Assembly (NCBI RefSeq): GCF_013373365.1
Contig: NZ_CP035925.1
Span: 1,860,001 to 1,924,000, forward strand
Length of the DNA stretch: 64,000 nucleotides
Source: Lentibacillus sp. CBA3610
GTDB lineage: Bacteria > Bacillota > Bacilli > Bacillales > Amphibacillaceae
Direction: 5' to 3'
Part shown: positions 17,594 to 26,414 of the stretch, one piece after another
Layout: the number at the start of each line of letters is the position of its first letter
Position numbering within the stretch: position 1 is the first letter of the stretch
Position numbers and translations under genes: made by a program
Notes under the pieces: generated by a model
Database searches by the model: none
What the model was told of the DNA's origin: nothing
What the model saw: the letters and a program-made list of their open reading frames with translations, nothing else

Positions 17594-20500
17594 TATCATC
17601 ATCCTCCGTTGTTTTTTGTTCTTTGCCGGTTACAACGAATAGATTACCCAAAACTGCAACCAAAGCGATACCAATCATGCTGAATATAATCAATTGATTA
17701 TCGGAACCACCTTGCATCACACTCGTCAGTAATGCGTCAACATATTGTAACGGTGAATAGTCACGCAATGTATCAATTCCTGAAAAACTGGATGCCAGAG
17801 CTTCTGACAGGAACAGGTACATACTCATTACAGCAAGAAGGATAAACATACCAATCATTTTCAGCTGTCTTAACAAGTATGTGGACACTAGTACCATCGT
17901 GAGCATAATCAAAATCATTATACCGGTCCATATAATTAGTCTTACTTCTCCTATATCAAGGAAGTACGCAGACACAAGACCGATGACCAACCCTTCCAAT
18001 ATGCCCAGACCTGCTGTTATACCAGTTATCAATGAGTTTTTCCTCATTAGTGACTGTTTACCTTCAAATTGATCGTCTGTTTTACGCTGCTGATTAGCTG
18101 TTGAAATGACGTAAGCTGTGAACAAGGCAACAATGAAACAAATCAGCACAAGGAAATATGGTTGAGACGTATTCGTTCCTTCTACGATTAGACCATCGTT
18201 TTCAGCGTCTACCGGGCTGGAAAGAAAGTCATACAATTCCTCATTCTGTCTTTCACCAACCCGGCTGTTTGCCATTACTTCAGAAAAGTTCTCCGCAAAC
18301 TCCTGATCTTCCAGCAATTTATCTGTCATATCAACGGACAGATCTTCCGCCTGCTGTACCAACGTCGTGCCACTTTCCTGTATCGATTCCGCCTGGTCAT
18401 CAATTCTCTCAAATGTTTGATAGACGTTTTCAGCCTCGTTCAGATTATTTGAAGCCTCCTCAGCCAGTGTTTGGCTTTGTGACAATATTGGCTGGAACTC
18501 ATCTCCTAATGTCATGACAGCCGTTTGCTGTTCTTCATTATTCTCCTGAATTTCAGTTTGGCTTTCCAACAGATTCATACTCCGTTCGCGCCAGTCTGAA
18601 ATGTTGTTTAGTGTTTCTTCAAGGCTGTTGTTTAAAGCGCCTGCTGCTTCTGTTGTTCCTTGAATGGTGTTCACTAACTCCTCAGCATTTTTGTCAGTTT
18701 CACCTATAAAAGTACGGTAACTGTCTATCTGCTGGTACAACACATCCAGTGGATCGCTAATTTCTTCAGTAACATCGTTTGTTACTTGAGAAGCAACATA
18801 ATCTGTCAATAAATCTCCTACATCTTCATTAAATAATGCATAGAGAGAATCACCCGTTGCCATGTCCCCCAGTGATTTATCATCATTCACATTTGAAGGC
18901 TTAATTTCATCTTCGTCATCCGCTTCATAAGCCAATGAAATACCAAAATATGCTTCATACAACGATAACAATTTTTGATATGGGACAATCGTATTTTCGA
19001 CAGCACGCATCAAACTTTGTGTTGACTCGTCAATAACAGGGTCAGTGACTTTATGACGGATGTGGTGGTGTTTAATCTCAACCTTTTCAATTTCTTTTTC
19101 TTCATCATTCCCTTCATCGTCTGACCCGTCACCTTCACCTGGATCTCCTTCATTGCCGCTGTTTTCATCGTTTTCCTTGTTTTCTTCATCACCAGTGTCT
19201 TCATCATCACTGGATTCCCCAGAGCTTTCCTCAGTTTGATCGTTTTCGCTGACATCGGTATTATCCGATTCTGTACTATCCTGATTATTATCATCATTTG
19301 CTGGTGCATCATTTTTAGTATTATTTTCTGGTAGTTCATTCGTGCTGTTATCGCCCTGATTTTGTTGACTATTTTCCTTTTTATCCGATTTATCGACCGT
19401 TGTACTGGCAACTAGCGGAGTATTTGGCATTTCGGTAAGGACATAATCACCAGAACCGCTCTTTTCTATTTCTTCTTCATCTTTTAAGTATAACTCCCAT
19501 TTCCATTCTTTCGCCTCATATATGTCGATGTTTTCATTAGCATCATTTAACTTTAGATTTACCCTAACAGTAAACTCTCCGGCCGAATAACTTGGCAGAG
19601 GCACTTTAGTATTTTCCTGATATTCTTCATAATCCCTGCAATCACCATTGGACATTTGTATGGAAAGATGATCAATTGTGAAGCCTTCTGGGATATCATC
19701 TACTTTGAATGTCCCATCCGGTTTTTCAGCGTCTGGGAGTTCAACCGTATCTGTCATCCAAACTCCATTATCCTTCAAGTGTTGCTTAAGGGCGTTAATA
19801 TCCGGCAATATTGGTTTGTCGCTGATACGGTAAGCGATTTGCCCAAATTCATCATTGTATTTATCTGTTACATCAATGACATTTTGAATTTCCGCAGTCA
19901 TCTCGGGAGAAAGATCAGTGTTTCCGATCAATTCTTTATTCATTGAAGGTAATCTGGAAATTTGCTCTTCTATTTTCTCCTGAATTCTTTCATCCTGTGA
20001 ACTGAGAAGTTTTGTAAGGTCATCGTTGTTGCCCTCAAATGCATCACCAATTATGCCTGTTAAATCTTCACTTATTTTTTCTTTTAATTTCTCGATATCA
20101 AAATTATTTTGTGCTGACTCTACTGTTTCAAGTGCCTTACTAATACGAGTCCGTAACTCCTCTGTACTGATTTCTACATTTTTCATTCCATTGTCGTCTT
20201 CATTCATTTGAAATCGATCGGTAATATACTGATTCGTCGCTTGAAGCTGCTGCAGCTGTTCATTCACATCATCGCTGTTCAATGTGTCATTATACGCATT
20301 AAGCTGCTCTAAAAAGTCCAAACCTAATACATTGTGAGATTCTGTCAGTTCAGCGGTATCCGCTATGTCAGATTGATAGTCTTCAGCGTTGCCCATCCGA
20401 TCTGTCAGACGCTCTTCATACGAATTGAGTGTATCTTCAAAGCTGCTGAATCTTTCCCTCGATGTTTCTGTATTATCTTGCACAGCACTAAATTGGTTTG

Positions 20501-21101
20501 TGTAGCCGGAAAGTGGATCATGTACGGCGTTATTATATGTATAAGTGAGTTCAGCATCCTCTTCAATAACTTCGGCAACATTATCCTGAGCATCTTGTAG
20601 ATTACCCAGTACGCTTGCAAAATAGACATCGATAATCCGGCGGTTAAACTCATTCAAAATCGAGCTCGCTGTTTCCTCAGCTTGTGCCTGGACCGCTTCA
20701 CTGTCAGAAGCATTAATTTTATAGTTCAGTACAACTTGTTCCGGAGATTCTGACTCTATAGATAAGGCCTTTTCTGAAAAATCATTCGGAATAACAATCA
20801 TCATATCATATGTATTACGTTCCAGTCCGCTTTCAGCAACACCACGGCTGACAACGTACCAGTCATGTGAATTGCTCTGACCGATACTATCAGCAAATGC
20901 GTCTCCAAAGTCCAATTCATTTTGATTGAAACTTGCTCCATTATCTTCATTCACCAGCGCGATTGACATGTTATTTTCCTGCTGATTATTTTCGTCTACC
21001 GAAGCTTGATCCGCATGGTTTAACGATGTATACGATAAGCCCACAGCCAGTGCCAACATTAATACAAGAAAAACCGCCAATCGTATATATGACTTATTCA
21101 T
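17583..21101 (-). CDS. esaA: EsaA/YueB, type VIIb secretion membrane protein
   Basis: This large protein (1172 residues from ATG 21101, chosen because AGGAG lies nine bases upstream) has one N-terminal span (LAVFLVLMLALAVGLSY), a long extracellular coiled-coil region, and five to six C-terminal spans from about residue 985. That is the EsaA/YueB plan, related to the YhgE/Pip family. B. subtilis YueB is the receptor of phage SPP1, and the family projects through the wall. Between about residues 565 and 680 it has a very acidic, low-complexity Ser/Asp/Glu/Asn insert. A short HHHIRHK basic patch follows, longer than in model species. Surface exposure and phage pressure may drive that variability. 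Confidence 0.95.
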   Translation of the reverse strand: MNKSYIRLAVFLVLMLALAVGLSYTSLNHADQASVDENNQQENNMSIALVNEDNGASFNQNELDFGDAFADSIGQSNSHDWYVVSRGVAESGLERNTYDMMIVIPNDFSEKALSIESESPEQVVLNYKINASDSEAVQAQAEETASSILNEFNRRIIDVYFASVLGNLQDAQDNVAEVIEEDAELTYTYNNAVHDPLSGYTNQFSAVQDNTETSRERFSSFEDTLNSYEERLTDRMGNAEDYQSDIADTAELTESHNVLGLDFLEQLNAYNDTLNSDDVNEQLQQLQATNQYITDRFQMNEDDNGMKNVEISTEELRTRISKALETVESAQNNFDIEKLKEKISEDLTGIIGDAFEGNNDDLTKLLSSQDERIQEKIEEQISRLPSMNKELIGNTDLSPEMTAEIQNVIDVTDKYNDEFGQIAYRISDKPILPDINALKQHLKDNGVWMTDTVELPDAEKPDGTFKVDDIPEGFTIDHLSIQMSNGDCRDYEEYQENTKVPLPSYSAGEFTVRVNLKLNDANENIDIYEAKEWKWELYLKDEEEIEKSGSGDYVLTEMPNTPLVASTTVDKSDKKENSQQNQGDNSTNELPENNTKNDAPANDDNNQDSTESDNTDVSENDQTEESSGESSDDEDTGDEENKENDENSGNEGDPGEGDGSDDEGNDEEKEIEKVEIKHHHIRHKVTDPVIDESTQSLMRAVENTIVPYQKLLSLYEAYFGISLAYEADDEDEIKPSNVNDDKSLGDMATGDSLYALFNEDVGDLLTDYVASQVTNDVTEEISDPLDVLYQQIDSYRTFIGETDKNAEELVNTIQGTTEAAGALNNSLEETLNNISDWRERSMNLLESQTEIQENNEEQQTAVMTLGDEFQPILSQSQTLAEEASNNLNEAENVYQTFERIDDQAESIQESGTTLVQQAEDLSVDMTDKLLEDQEFAENFSEVMANSRVGERQNEELYDFLSSPVDAENDGLIVEGTNTSQPYFLVLICFIVALFTAYVISTANQQRKTDDQFEGKQSLMRKNSLITGITAGLGILEGLVIGLVSAYFLDIGEVRLIIWTGIMILIMLTMVLVSTYLLRQLKMIGMFILLAVMSMYLFLSEALASSFSGIDTLRDYSPLQYVDALLTSVMQGGSDNQLIIFSMIGIALVAVLGNLFVVTGKEQKTTEDDDNAA

Positions 21102-21248
21102 TCCTAACATCTCCTGCCTGCTCTTTAAATATCCGGGGTTTATAAGATGAATAGATTAATAGTGCAGTATGAACATGAGCTACACAACAGCAATCGTCGT
21201 GTAGCTCATCAACAGTTAATCAAGCAAAAAGCTTTACCAAAAGAACCT

Positions 21249-21545
21249 TTATCTGAGTCCGAAATTCTGCGACAGTGCTTCGTCTTGCTCCTGTACTGTT
21301 TGAGCTGTCTTCTGAAGTTGCGTTTGAATTTCCATTAATAGTTGTGAAAAGTCCTGAACTTTTGGTTCCAGCTGCCTGAATTGGTCATCAAATCTCTCAA
21401 ACGCACGACCTTCCCATTCTCCTCTTAGTTGATCCTGCAGATTCCTTAACTTTCTCAAAACATCATCGATTTGATCTGAACCTTGCCCATAAACCTGCGC
21501 CTTCGACTGCAACTCATCCGGGGTCATACGAATTTGACCTGCCAT
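21249..21545 (-). CDS. esxA: EsxA/YukE, WXG100 secreted substrate
   Basis: A 98-residue WXG100 protein: helix, turn with WEG at residues 44-46, second helix, and a flexible tail. It is the core secreted substrate and probably part of the machine, forming helical-hairpin dimers. It starts with a GGGAG site six to seven bases before ATG. A promoter is visible upstream (21610-21638). It heads the esxA-esaA-essA-esaB-essB-essC run. About 150 nt separate it from esaA, giving room for uncoupled, higher expression of esxA. Confidence 0.95.
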   Translation of the reverse strand: MAGQIRMTPDELQSKAQVYGQGSDQIDDVLRKLRNLQDQLRGEWEGRAFERFDDQFRQLEPKVQDFSQLLMEIQTQLQKTAQTVQEQDEALSQNFGLR

Positions 21546-21609
21546 GTTCTCAACTCCCTTATAAATGATTTAAAAGTTTTAGATGAATCTTAACCTTCTT
21601 TCTAATGTT

Positions 21610-21638
21610 AATTTAGTGAATTAGGCTGATGTCGTCAA
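21610..21638 (-). promoter_or_regulatory. sigma-A-type promoter of esxA
   Basis: On the minus strand, TTGACG (21638-21633) and TAAATT (21615-21610) are separated by 17 bases, 65 nt before the esxA start. The -35 matches five of six consensus bases and the -10 four of six. It would drive the whole type VII operon. Confidence 0.6.
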
Positions 21639-22114
21639 CTATTTCTGCAATTTTTTTCTAAAATAGTTCAATGTACCCGATTTTAAAAAAGATATAATAC
21701 TTAATTTAATGACAGAAAAAATTGTGTAACTAAATTATTTAATTGACAAAATGATTATCGGATGACACGAGTACCTTACCAATTTTATGTAACTAAAGAT
21801 TCATCTAGGATTATCATCGCAAAAAATTCAAATATGTCAATCGTGTGTCAAAAAACAGCACCTTTATAATAGGTCTTATTAACTATGATTTCTAAAATCT
21901 TAATTTGAAGTGAATTTCCAAATTGAGGTTAACTAAGGATTATAGGCCTATATTAGAGGTAATAATTGGAATAAATATTACAAATACTAGGTAAATCTAT
22001 GGATTTTTGTTAATAAATTGTATTTATTCTGAATTCAGACTAATTTAGGGTAAAAGTGTTACATATTTTCTTCAAAGTGAGAGAAATTAACTACAAGGAA
22101 GGGTGAAATAATCA
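21639..22114. other. AT-rich divergent intergenic region
   Basis: This is an unusually AT-rich gap of about 470 nt between the esxA promoter and the plus-strand gene at 22115. Several short T and A runs suggest intrinsic curvature. I find no gene, and no clear operator for a known regulator. Upstream control elements for the type VII operon would be expected here. Confidence 0.4.
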
Positions 22115-22390
22115 ATGGTTAAAAAGAAGAAAAAACAATACAGCAATTTTTCAAATGTCAGGAACCAGCAAAACCTCATTCCTGAAGAATTTCCGGAAGG
22201 GCCGTTCGGGTCAGAAATAAATGATGACGAATTAGAGGGCAGCAAATCCTCGCCGTGGCGAGAGGGGCAGAAGCGAGAAAGCGCCTTTGTATATCCGGAT
22301 AAGGAACTGCATGATGACCTGCCGAGACAAACGCCCGGTGCCCACCCGATTCATGATGAACCGGGTGATGAAAATCCAGATGAAAAATAA
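22115..22390 (+). CDS. small hydrophilic cytosolic protein, conserved in Bacillaceae
   Basis: This 91-residue protein has a basic start (MVKKKKKQYSNFSN), then NLIPEEFPEGPFGS, SPWREGQ and LPRQTPGAHPIHDEP segments. It is Pro, Asp and Glu rich, probably disordered, without membrane segments. Similar short proteins annotated only as cytosolic proteins occur in Bacillus genomes near yut genes. An AAGGAAGGG ribosome site precedes the ATG, and a strong terminator follows directly. Function unknown. Confidence 0.75.
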   Translation: MVKKKKKQYSNFSNVRNQQNLIPEEFPEGPFGSEINDDELEGSKSSPWREGQKRESAFVYPDKELHDDLPRQTPGAHPIHDEPGDENPDEK

Positions 22391-22418
22391 GAGCAGCCCC
22401 AATAAGCGGGCTGCTCTT
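22389..22418. terminator. bidirectional terminator
   Basis: AAGAGCAGCCC and GGGCTGCTCTT form an 11-bp perfect stem around an eight-base loop between two convergent genes. The 3' arm overlaps the stop codon of yutD on the minus strand. The A and T tails are modest on both sides. Confidence 0.8.
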
Positions 22419-22692
22419 ACCTGTCCACTTTCTTCATAATAAAATAGGCACACCCGAAATTACAATATTCGTATAAGTAATCATCCAATGTGCTTATTTT
22501 CGTATCAAAACCGGCTTTAGGGTTTTGATCATCATAAAATCCCTTCAGACGCAACTGATCATAACCCCAATCACCGACAATAAAATCGTACTTGGATAAA
22601 ATATCGGAAAATCGCTCTTTAACATGTTCCTCGTCAAAGCCATTTTTTTCGTTTTCGATAATGTCGTATGTTTTCCCTTGTACTTCAATCAT
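22417..22692 (-). CDS. yutD: YutD family protein (DUF1027)
   Basis: A 91-residue cytosolic protein with the strongly conserved YutD core: SDILSKYDFIVGDWGYDQLR, then LKGFYDD, and YLYEYCNFGCAYFI with two Cys. It is about ten residues shorter than B. subtilis YutD. The role is unknown; the family is widespread in Firmicutes. Its position next to a yutC-type lipoprotein and lytH matches the B. subtilis yut-yun region. Confidence 0.92.
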   Translation of the reverse strand: MIEVQGKTYDIIENEKNGFDEEHVKERFSDILSKYDFIVGDWGYDQLRLKGFYDDQNPKAGFDTKISTLDDYLYEYCNFGCAYFIMKKVDR

Positions 22693-22830
22693 AATCTCAC
22701 CTCAATGCACCCTTAGTTTACCAGATAAGACAGCTTCGACCAATATTTTTGATAAATTTACTGTATGAATTTAAAGGTATAAAACAAACTAAGATGGAAG
22801 TAAAATTTTCGATGCAGTAGGAGGATCGTC

Positions 22831-23409
22831 ATGATCAAGAAATGGATTTTCTTATTTTCACTGCTGACAGCCGTCATACTTGCAGGGTGCGGCGGTACGG
22901 ACAATGCGGCTGATGATGAACGTCAGCAGGCGGAAGAACGTGATCAGATCGTTGAAGAACTTGACCCCGAGCAGGAAACAACACCATCTAACCCTTCTGG
23001 TGATGATAAGCTTGGCTATGTGCGTTATACAAAAGAGCAAATTGATAATGAAGGCGAAAATGAGCATAGTGTCACTATCGATCGGACCAGCCTGGCCAAC
23101 ATGATTACGCGCATTATCTTGCGGAACGACGGCTTTGCCGAAGCAGCGACACTGGTTGCCGATGATAAAACGCTCATTGCATACGATAAGGAAGATGAAT
23201 TAGATTCCGATCAGGCAGCGGATATCGCCAATAAAACGGCAGTCTCTATCCTCCCGGGTTATTTTGACGTCTATGTATCGGATGATGAAACACTGATACA
23301 GGATATTCAAAGTTTACACAACTCCAATATTCAGGATAATGAATACGATAATACAATTGATCAAATTATAGATCGAATGCAGCAGTCGCCACAGGGGACG
23401 GAAGAATAG
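22831..23409 (+). CDS. yutC: YhcN/YlaJ-type sporulation lipoprotein (YutC-like)
   Basis: This 192-residue lipoprotein has a signal ending in LAGCGG (Cys about residue 20) and an acidic linker. A YhcN/YlaJ-type domain follows, typical of forespore or spore-cortex lipoproteins (SLANMITRIILRNDGFAEAA, then ADIANKTAVSILPGYFDVYV). A GGAGGATCGTC ribosome site precedes the ATG. It lies 57 nt upstream of lytH, a spore-cortex enzyme gene, as yutC does in B. subtilis. Spore function is inferred from family and neighbours. Confidence 0.85.
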   Translation: MIKKWIFLFSLLTAVILAGCGGTDNAADDERQQAEERDQIVEELDPEQETTPSNPSGDDKLGYVRYTKEQIDNEGENEHSVTIDRTSLANMITRIILRNDGFAEAATLVADDKTLIAYDKEDELDSDQAADIANKTAVSILPGYFDVYVSDDETLIQDIQSLHNSNIQDNEYDNTIDQIIDRMQQSPQGTEE

Positions 23410-23466
23410 ACAAGATGGACTAACGGCTGATTTCGTTAGTCCTGTTCGTTTAGGAGGTGTGCTCAG

Positions 23467-24426
23467 GTGCTGAAAAAAATGGCCTTCATGTTATCCGTGT
23501 TTTTGATGCTTTTTATAATGGCATATCCTGTACATGCAGAAGAAGAGCAGGATTTGCATGAAAAACGAATGGCCTTATACAAAAAAACGGAAACCGTAAC
23601 ACAAGTCCCATGGTATTATATCGCTGCGATTGACCAGTATGAACGCAATAGCTCTGAAGAAGATAAAGATGATCAGCTCGTGTCCATCTCCATACCTGAT
23701 GAAATGTGGTATGGACTTGGCAACAGTTCAATGATTAAAGACGAAAACATCATTCAATTTTTTCAGGGAAAAGGAATGGATGGAAATGGTGACAATAAAG
23801 CCGATCCTGAAAATCCGGAAGACGTTCTGTATACGATGGCAAATATTCTGCTGGAGTATGGTCCTTCCCATGATGAAGTAAAAATTGCCCTTTGGAATTT
23901 TTACAAACGTGATTTAACTGTTCAGACTATCATGAATACGGCAAAAGTCTTCAATACATTTGACGACATCGACTTGACCGACCGCGCTTTTCCACTCGAT
24001 ACAGCCTACAATTATACCTCCACCAACAACTGGGGAGACCGTCGTGGATTTGGCGGGCTGAGAATACATGAAGGCTCAGACATATTTGCAGATTACGGGA
24101 CACCTGTCAAATCGACAACATACGGGGTTATTGAAATGAAAGGCTGGAACCTATATGGTGGATGGCGGCTTGGTATCCGTGATATCAACAATGTTTATCA
24201 TTATTACGCCCATATGAGCGGCTATAATGATGATATTGAAGTCGGCCAAGTTGTTAAACCTGGTGATATTCTCGGAAATGTCGGTTCAACCGGCTACGGT
24301 CCGCCTGGTACGTCAGGTAAATTTCCGCCGCATCTCCACTATGGCCTGTACCAGGATAACGGGTACAGCGAAACGTCATTTGACCCGTATCCTTTCTTAC
24401 AGCGATGGGAGCGAATGGAGAATTGA
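23467..24426 (+). CDS. lytH: LytH-type M23 peptidase, spore cortex L-Ala-D-Glu endopeptidase
   Basis: This 319-residue exported protein starts at GTG (23467) with an AGGAGGTG site. It has a signal peptide ending near VHA (residue 24). The middle is a helical domain with an Asp/Asn-rich DGNGDNKADPE motif that may bind calcium. The C-terminal M23 metallopeptidase domain shows the zinc ligands in HEGSD (His, Asp) and HLH. In B. subtilis LytH (YunA) trims stem peptides to single L-Ala during cortex formation. Its neighbours yutC, yunB and yunC support the same assignment. A terminator follows at 24475. Confidence 0.9.
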   Translation: MLKKMAFMLSVFLMLFIMAYPVHAEEEQDLHEKRMALYKKTETVTQVPWYYIAAIDQYERNSSEEDKDDQLVSISIPDEMWYGLGNSSMIKDENIIQFFQGKGMDGNGDNKADPENPEDVLYTMANILLEYGPSHDEVKIALWNFYKRDLTVQTIMNTAKVFNTFDDIDLTDRAFPLDTAYNYTSTNNWGDRRGFGGLRIHEGSDIFADYGTPVKSTTYGVIEMKGWNLYGGWRLGIRDINNVYHYYAHMSGYNDDIEVGQVVKPGDILGNVGSTGYGPPGTSGKFPPHLHYGLYQDNGYSETSFDPYPFLQRWERMEN

Positions 24427-24474
24427 GCAACCTGAAGCTGTTAATCATCGCAACCCAATTTTCACCCTACGCAT

Positions 24475-24508
24475 AGAGCCTCTGCCACAAGGGCAAAGGC
24501 TCTTTTCT
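24475..24508. terminator. bidirectional terminator between lytH and metS
   Basis: AGAGCCTCTGCC and GGGCAAAGGCTCT form a stem followed by TTTTCT on the plus strand. It lies between convergent genes and can serve both. Confidence 0.75.
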
Positions 24509-24528
24509 ATTCAATACCAATGATGGAT

Positions 24529-24639
24529 TTATTTTCTTCTATCTGCGCCTTTTTTCACAGCATTCGTGATACCTGCTGCTAATCCTCCCCATATTATCAG
24601 CATGGAGATGATCATGAACGTAATGGCTCCTCCGGTCAT
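24529..24639 (-). CDS. metS: MetS-type small subunit of an NSS methionine/alanine importer
   Basis: This 36-residue protein has a single membrane span: MTGGAITFMIISML, then IIWGGLAAGI, and a basic end. The pattern (short start, span with WGGL, positive tail) is that of MetS, the small subunit required with the NSS-family transporter MetP in Corynebacterium. Its ATG lies one base after the stop of the transporter gene. A GAGGAGG site in the last transporter codons implies translational coupling. It is short enough to be skipped by automatic gene callers. Confidence 0.85.
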   Translation of the reverse strand: MTGGAITFMIISMLIIWGGLAAGITNAVKKGADRRK

Positions 24640-24640
24640 A

Positions 24641-26176
24641 TCATTTCGCCTCCTCGGTATTTTCTGTCTTACTATCGGTTTTATTAGATCCTTTCCATTT
24701 AATAAGTGTCATGATAATCCCGACTAATAATGCACCACCTGCTACGAACCAGCCACCGTACAGGATAAACGTATCCGGATAGTTTGCATAGTTACCAGTG
24801 TCGGTTTCGAATTGCTGCAGGAGATTTTGTCTGAGCAATTGGAACATATTATAACCAAGAACGACCGGCGTAATAAACATCAAACTGATATTCCACCAGG
24901 GTCCGATTTTGATGTCGGATATCTCGTTGGCGTGGGACTTAAGATCGTTCAGTTTACGCAGGAACCATGCGACCGCGACGACCTGAACCAGCCCGAGAGC
25001 TGCCACACCGAACTGATTGATGAAGTAGTCGGCTGCATCAAGGAAATTCAATCCGCCTCGTGTGGCAAATATTAACGACACTAATGCTGCAAATCCGCCA
25101 CCGAATACAACAGCTTTTTGACGGGATATCTTAAATTTGTCTGACAACCCGGATACATACGTTTCAATAATTGAAATGAGTGATGACATTCCGGCTAAAA
25201 CGAGTGATGCAAAGAACAGAAAGCCGAATAATTCATTAAGTGCCGGAAACTCATTGATGATCGACGGGAACACCATAAATGCAAGACCAACACCGCCTTC
25301 AACTACTTCATTGACACCTACGCCCTGGCCGACCGCCATGAATCCAAGCACCGAGAAAACCCCGATACCACATAACAGTTCAAAACTGGAATTACCAAAC
25401 CCGACGATAAATGCGTTATTGGTAATATCCGATTTCCTCGGCAGATAACTCGCATAAGTAATCATGATAGCAAATGCGATGGACATACTGAAGAATATTT
25501 GACCATAAGCGGCAACCCAGACATCCGGATCAGCAAGCGCCGCAAAATCAGGTGTGAAAAATGTATTCAATCCTTCAAAAGCTCCAGGCAGTGTTATTGC
25601 CCGGATAACGATAATCAGAAAGACAACAGCCAATGTCGGGATAAAAATCTTATTCGCAATTTCAATACCTTTTTTGACACCTCTGTAAAGAATGCCTAAA
25701 ACAACAAGCCAAACAATAATTAATGGAATAAGTACGCCAGGAACAAAACCGCCGAATTCACCAGGGGCTGCCGTTTGCAAATAGCTGCCTGTCAAAAAGG
25801 CTGTCGGATCCGATCCCCAGTTTAGGTTAAACGAGAAAATCGAATAAGATATTGCCCAGGCAATAATCACGGAGTAGTAAGTCGAAATGACAAAGGCGAC
25901 AAGGACGCCCCACCAGCCTATCCATTCTGTATTCTTATTCATCCGCTTGAATGACAATGGTGATGAGCCGCGATACTTATGCCCCATCGTAAATTCCATA
26001 ATCAAAATTGGAATACCTGCTGTCAGCAGTGCAATCAGGTACGGAACCATAAATGCTCCGCCGCCATTTTCAAACGCTGTAGCCGGAAAACGCCAGATGT
26101 TGCCCAGTCCGACTGCAGAACCTGCTGCAGCTAAAATAAAACCTGCTCTTGTCCCCCATTGAGAACGATTCTCCAT
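24641..26176 (-). CDS. NSS-family sodium-dependent transporter, MetP-like
   Basis: This 511-residue membrane protein has the neurotransmitter:sodium symporter signature near its start (WGTRAGFILAAAGSAVGLGN, then IWRFP) and twelve predicted spans, ending in a charged tail. B. subtilis YhdH and YocR are of this type. The adjacent metS gene points to MetP-like import of methionine and/or alanine with sodium. This placement, inside an otherwise yun-like block, is not that of B. subtilis, so it is probably an insertion. A consensus promoter lies upstream (26274-26302). Confidence 0.9.
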   Translation of the reverse strand: MENRSQWGTRAGFILAAAGSAVGLGNIWRFPATAFENGGGAFMVPYLIALLTAGIPILIMEFTMGHKYRGSSPLSFKRMNKNTEWIGWWGVLVAFVISTYYSVIIAWAISYSIFSFNLNWGSDPTAFLTGSYLQTAAPGEFGGFVPGVLIPLIIVWLVVLGILYRGVKKGIEIANKIFIPTLAVVFLIIVIRAITLPGAFEGLNTFFTPDFAALADPDVWVAAYGQIFFSMSIAFAIMITYASYLPRKSDITNNAFIVGFGNSSFELLCGIGVFSVLGFMAVGQGVGVNEVVEGGVGLAFMVFPSIINEFPALNELFGFLFFASLVLAGMSSLISIIETYVSGLSDKFKISRQKAVVFGGGFAALVSLIFATRGGLNFLDAADYFINQFGVAALGLVQVVAVAWFLRKLNDLKSHANEISDIKIGPWWNISLMFITPVVLGYNMFQLLRQNLLQQFETDTGNYANYPDTFILYGGWFVAGGALLVGIIMTLIKWKGSNKTDSKTENTEEAK

Positions 26177-26273
26177 TCCAATACCTCCCCTTAATCGATA
26201 CGCCTTTTAATTCAAAAGTCTGAATCAGGAGTAATCTTTACATTATTTATTTTTTTCTGATATTTATGTATGT

Positions 26274-26302
26274 ATTATAACGGTACTTTCTTACTATGTC
26301 AA
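26274..26302 (-). promoter_or_regulatory. consensus sigma-A promoter of the MetP-like transporter
   Basis: On the minus strand, TTGACA (26302-26297) and TATAAT (26279-26274) are separated by 17 bases, matching the consensus exactly. It lies about 100 nt before the start codon, leaving a leader of roughly 90 nt. I see no riboswitch fold in that leader. Confidence 0.8.
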
Positions 26303-26377
26303 AATGATATTCGTATTTTTCAGTATTTTCTTCATGTTTGTGCGGTTATTACATCGGCCGGCTTGAAGACTTCAGGG

Positions 26378-26414
26378 AATAATACGTCCTTCTGTAACAG
26401 ATGGACGTATTATT
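26378..26414. terminator. terminator at the 3' end of yunB
   Basis: AATAATACGTCC and GGACGTATTATT form a 12-bp perfect stem. It overlaps the yunB stop codon, so the distal arm lies in its last codons. The T-rich flank is weak. Confidence 0.65.

Noticed and set aside
26177-26273. Riboswitch in the leader of the MetP-like transporter
   Set aside because: No S-box or other known conserved core is visible in the 90-nt leader, and no terminator follows.
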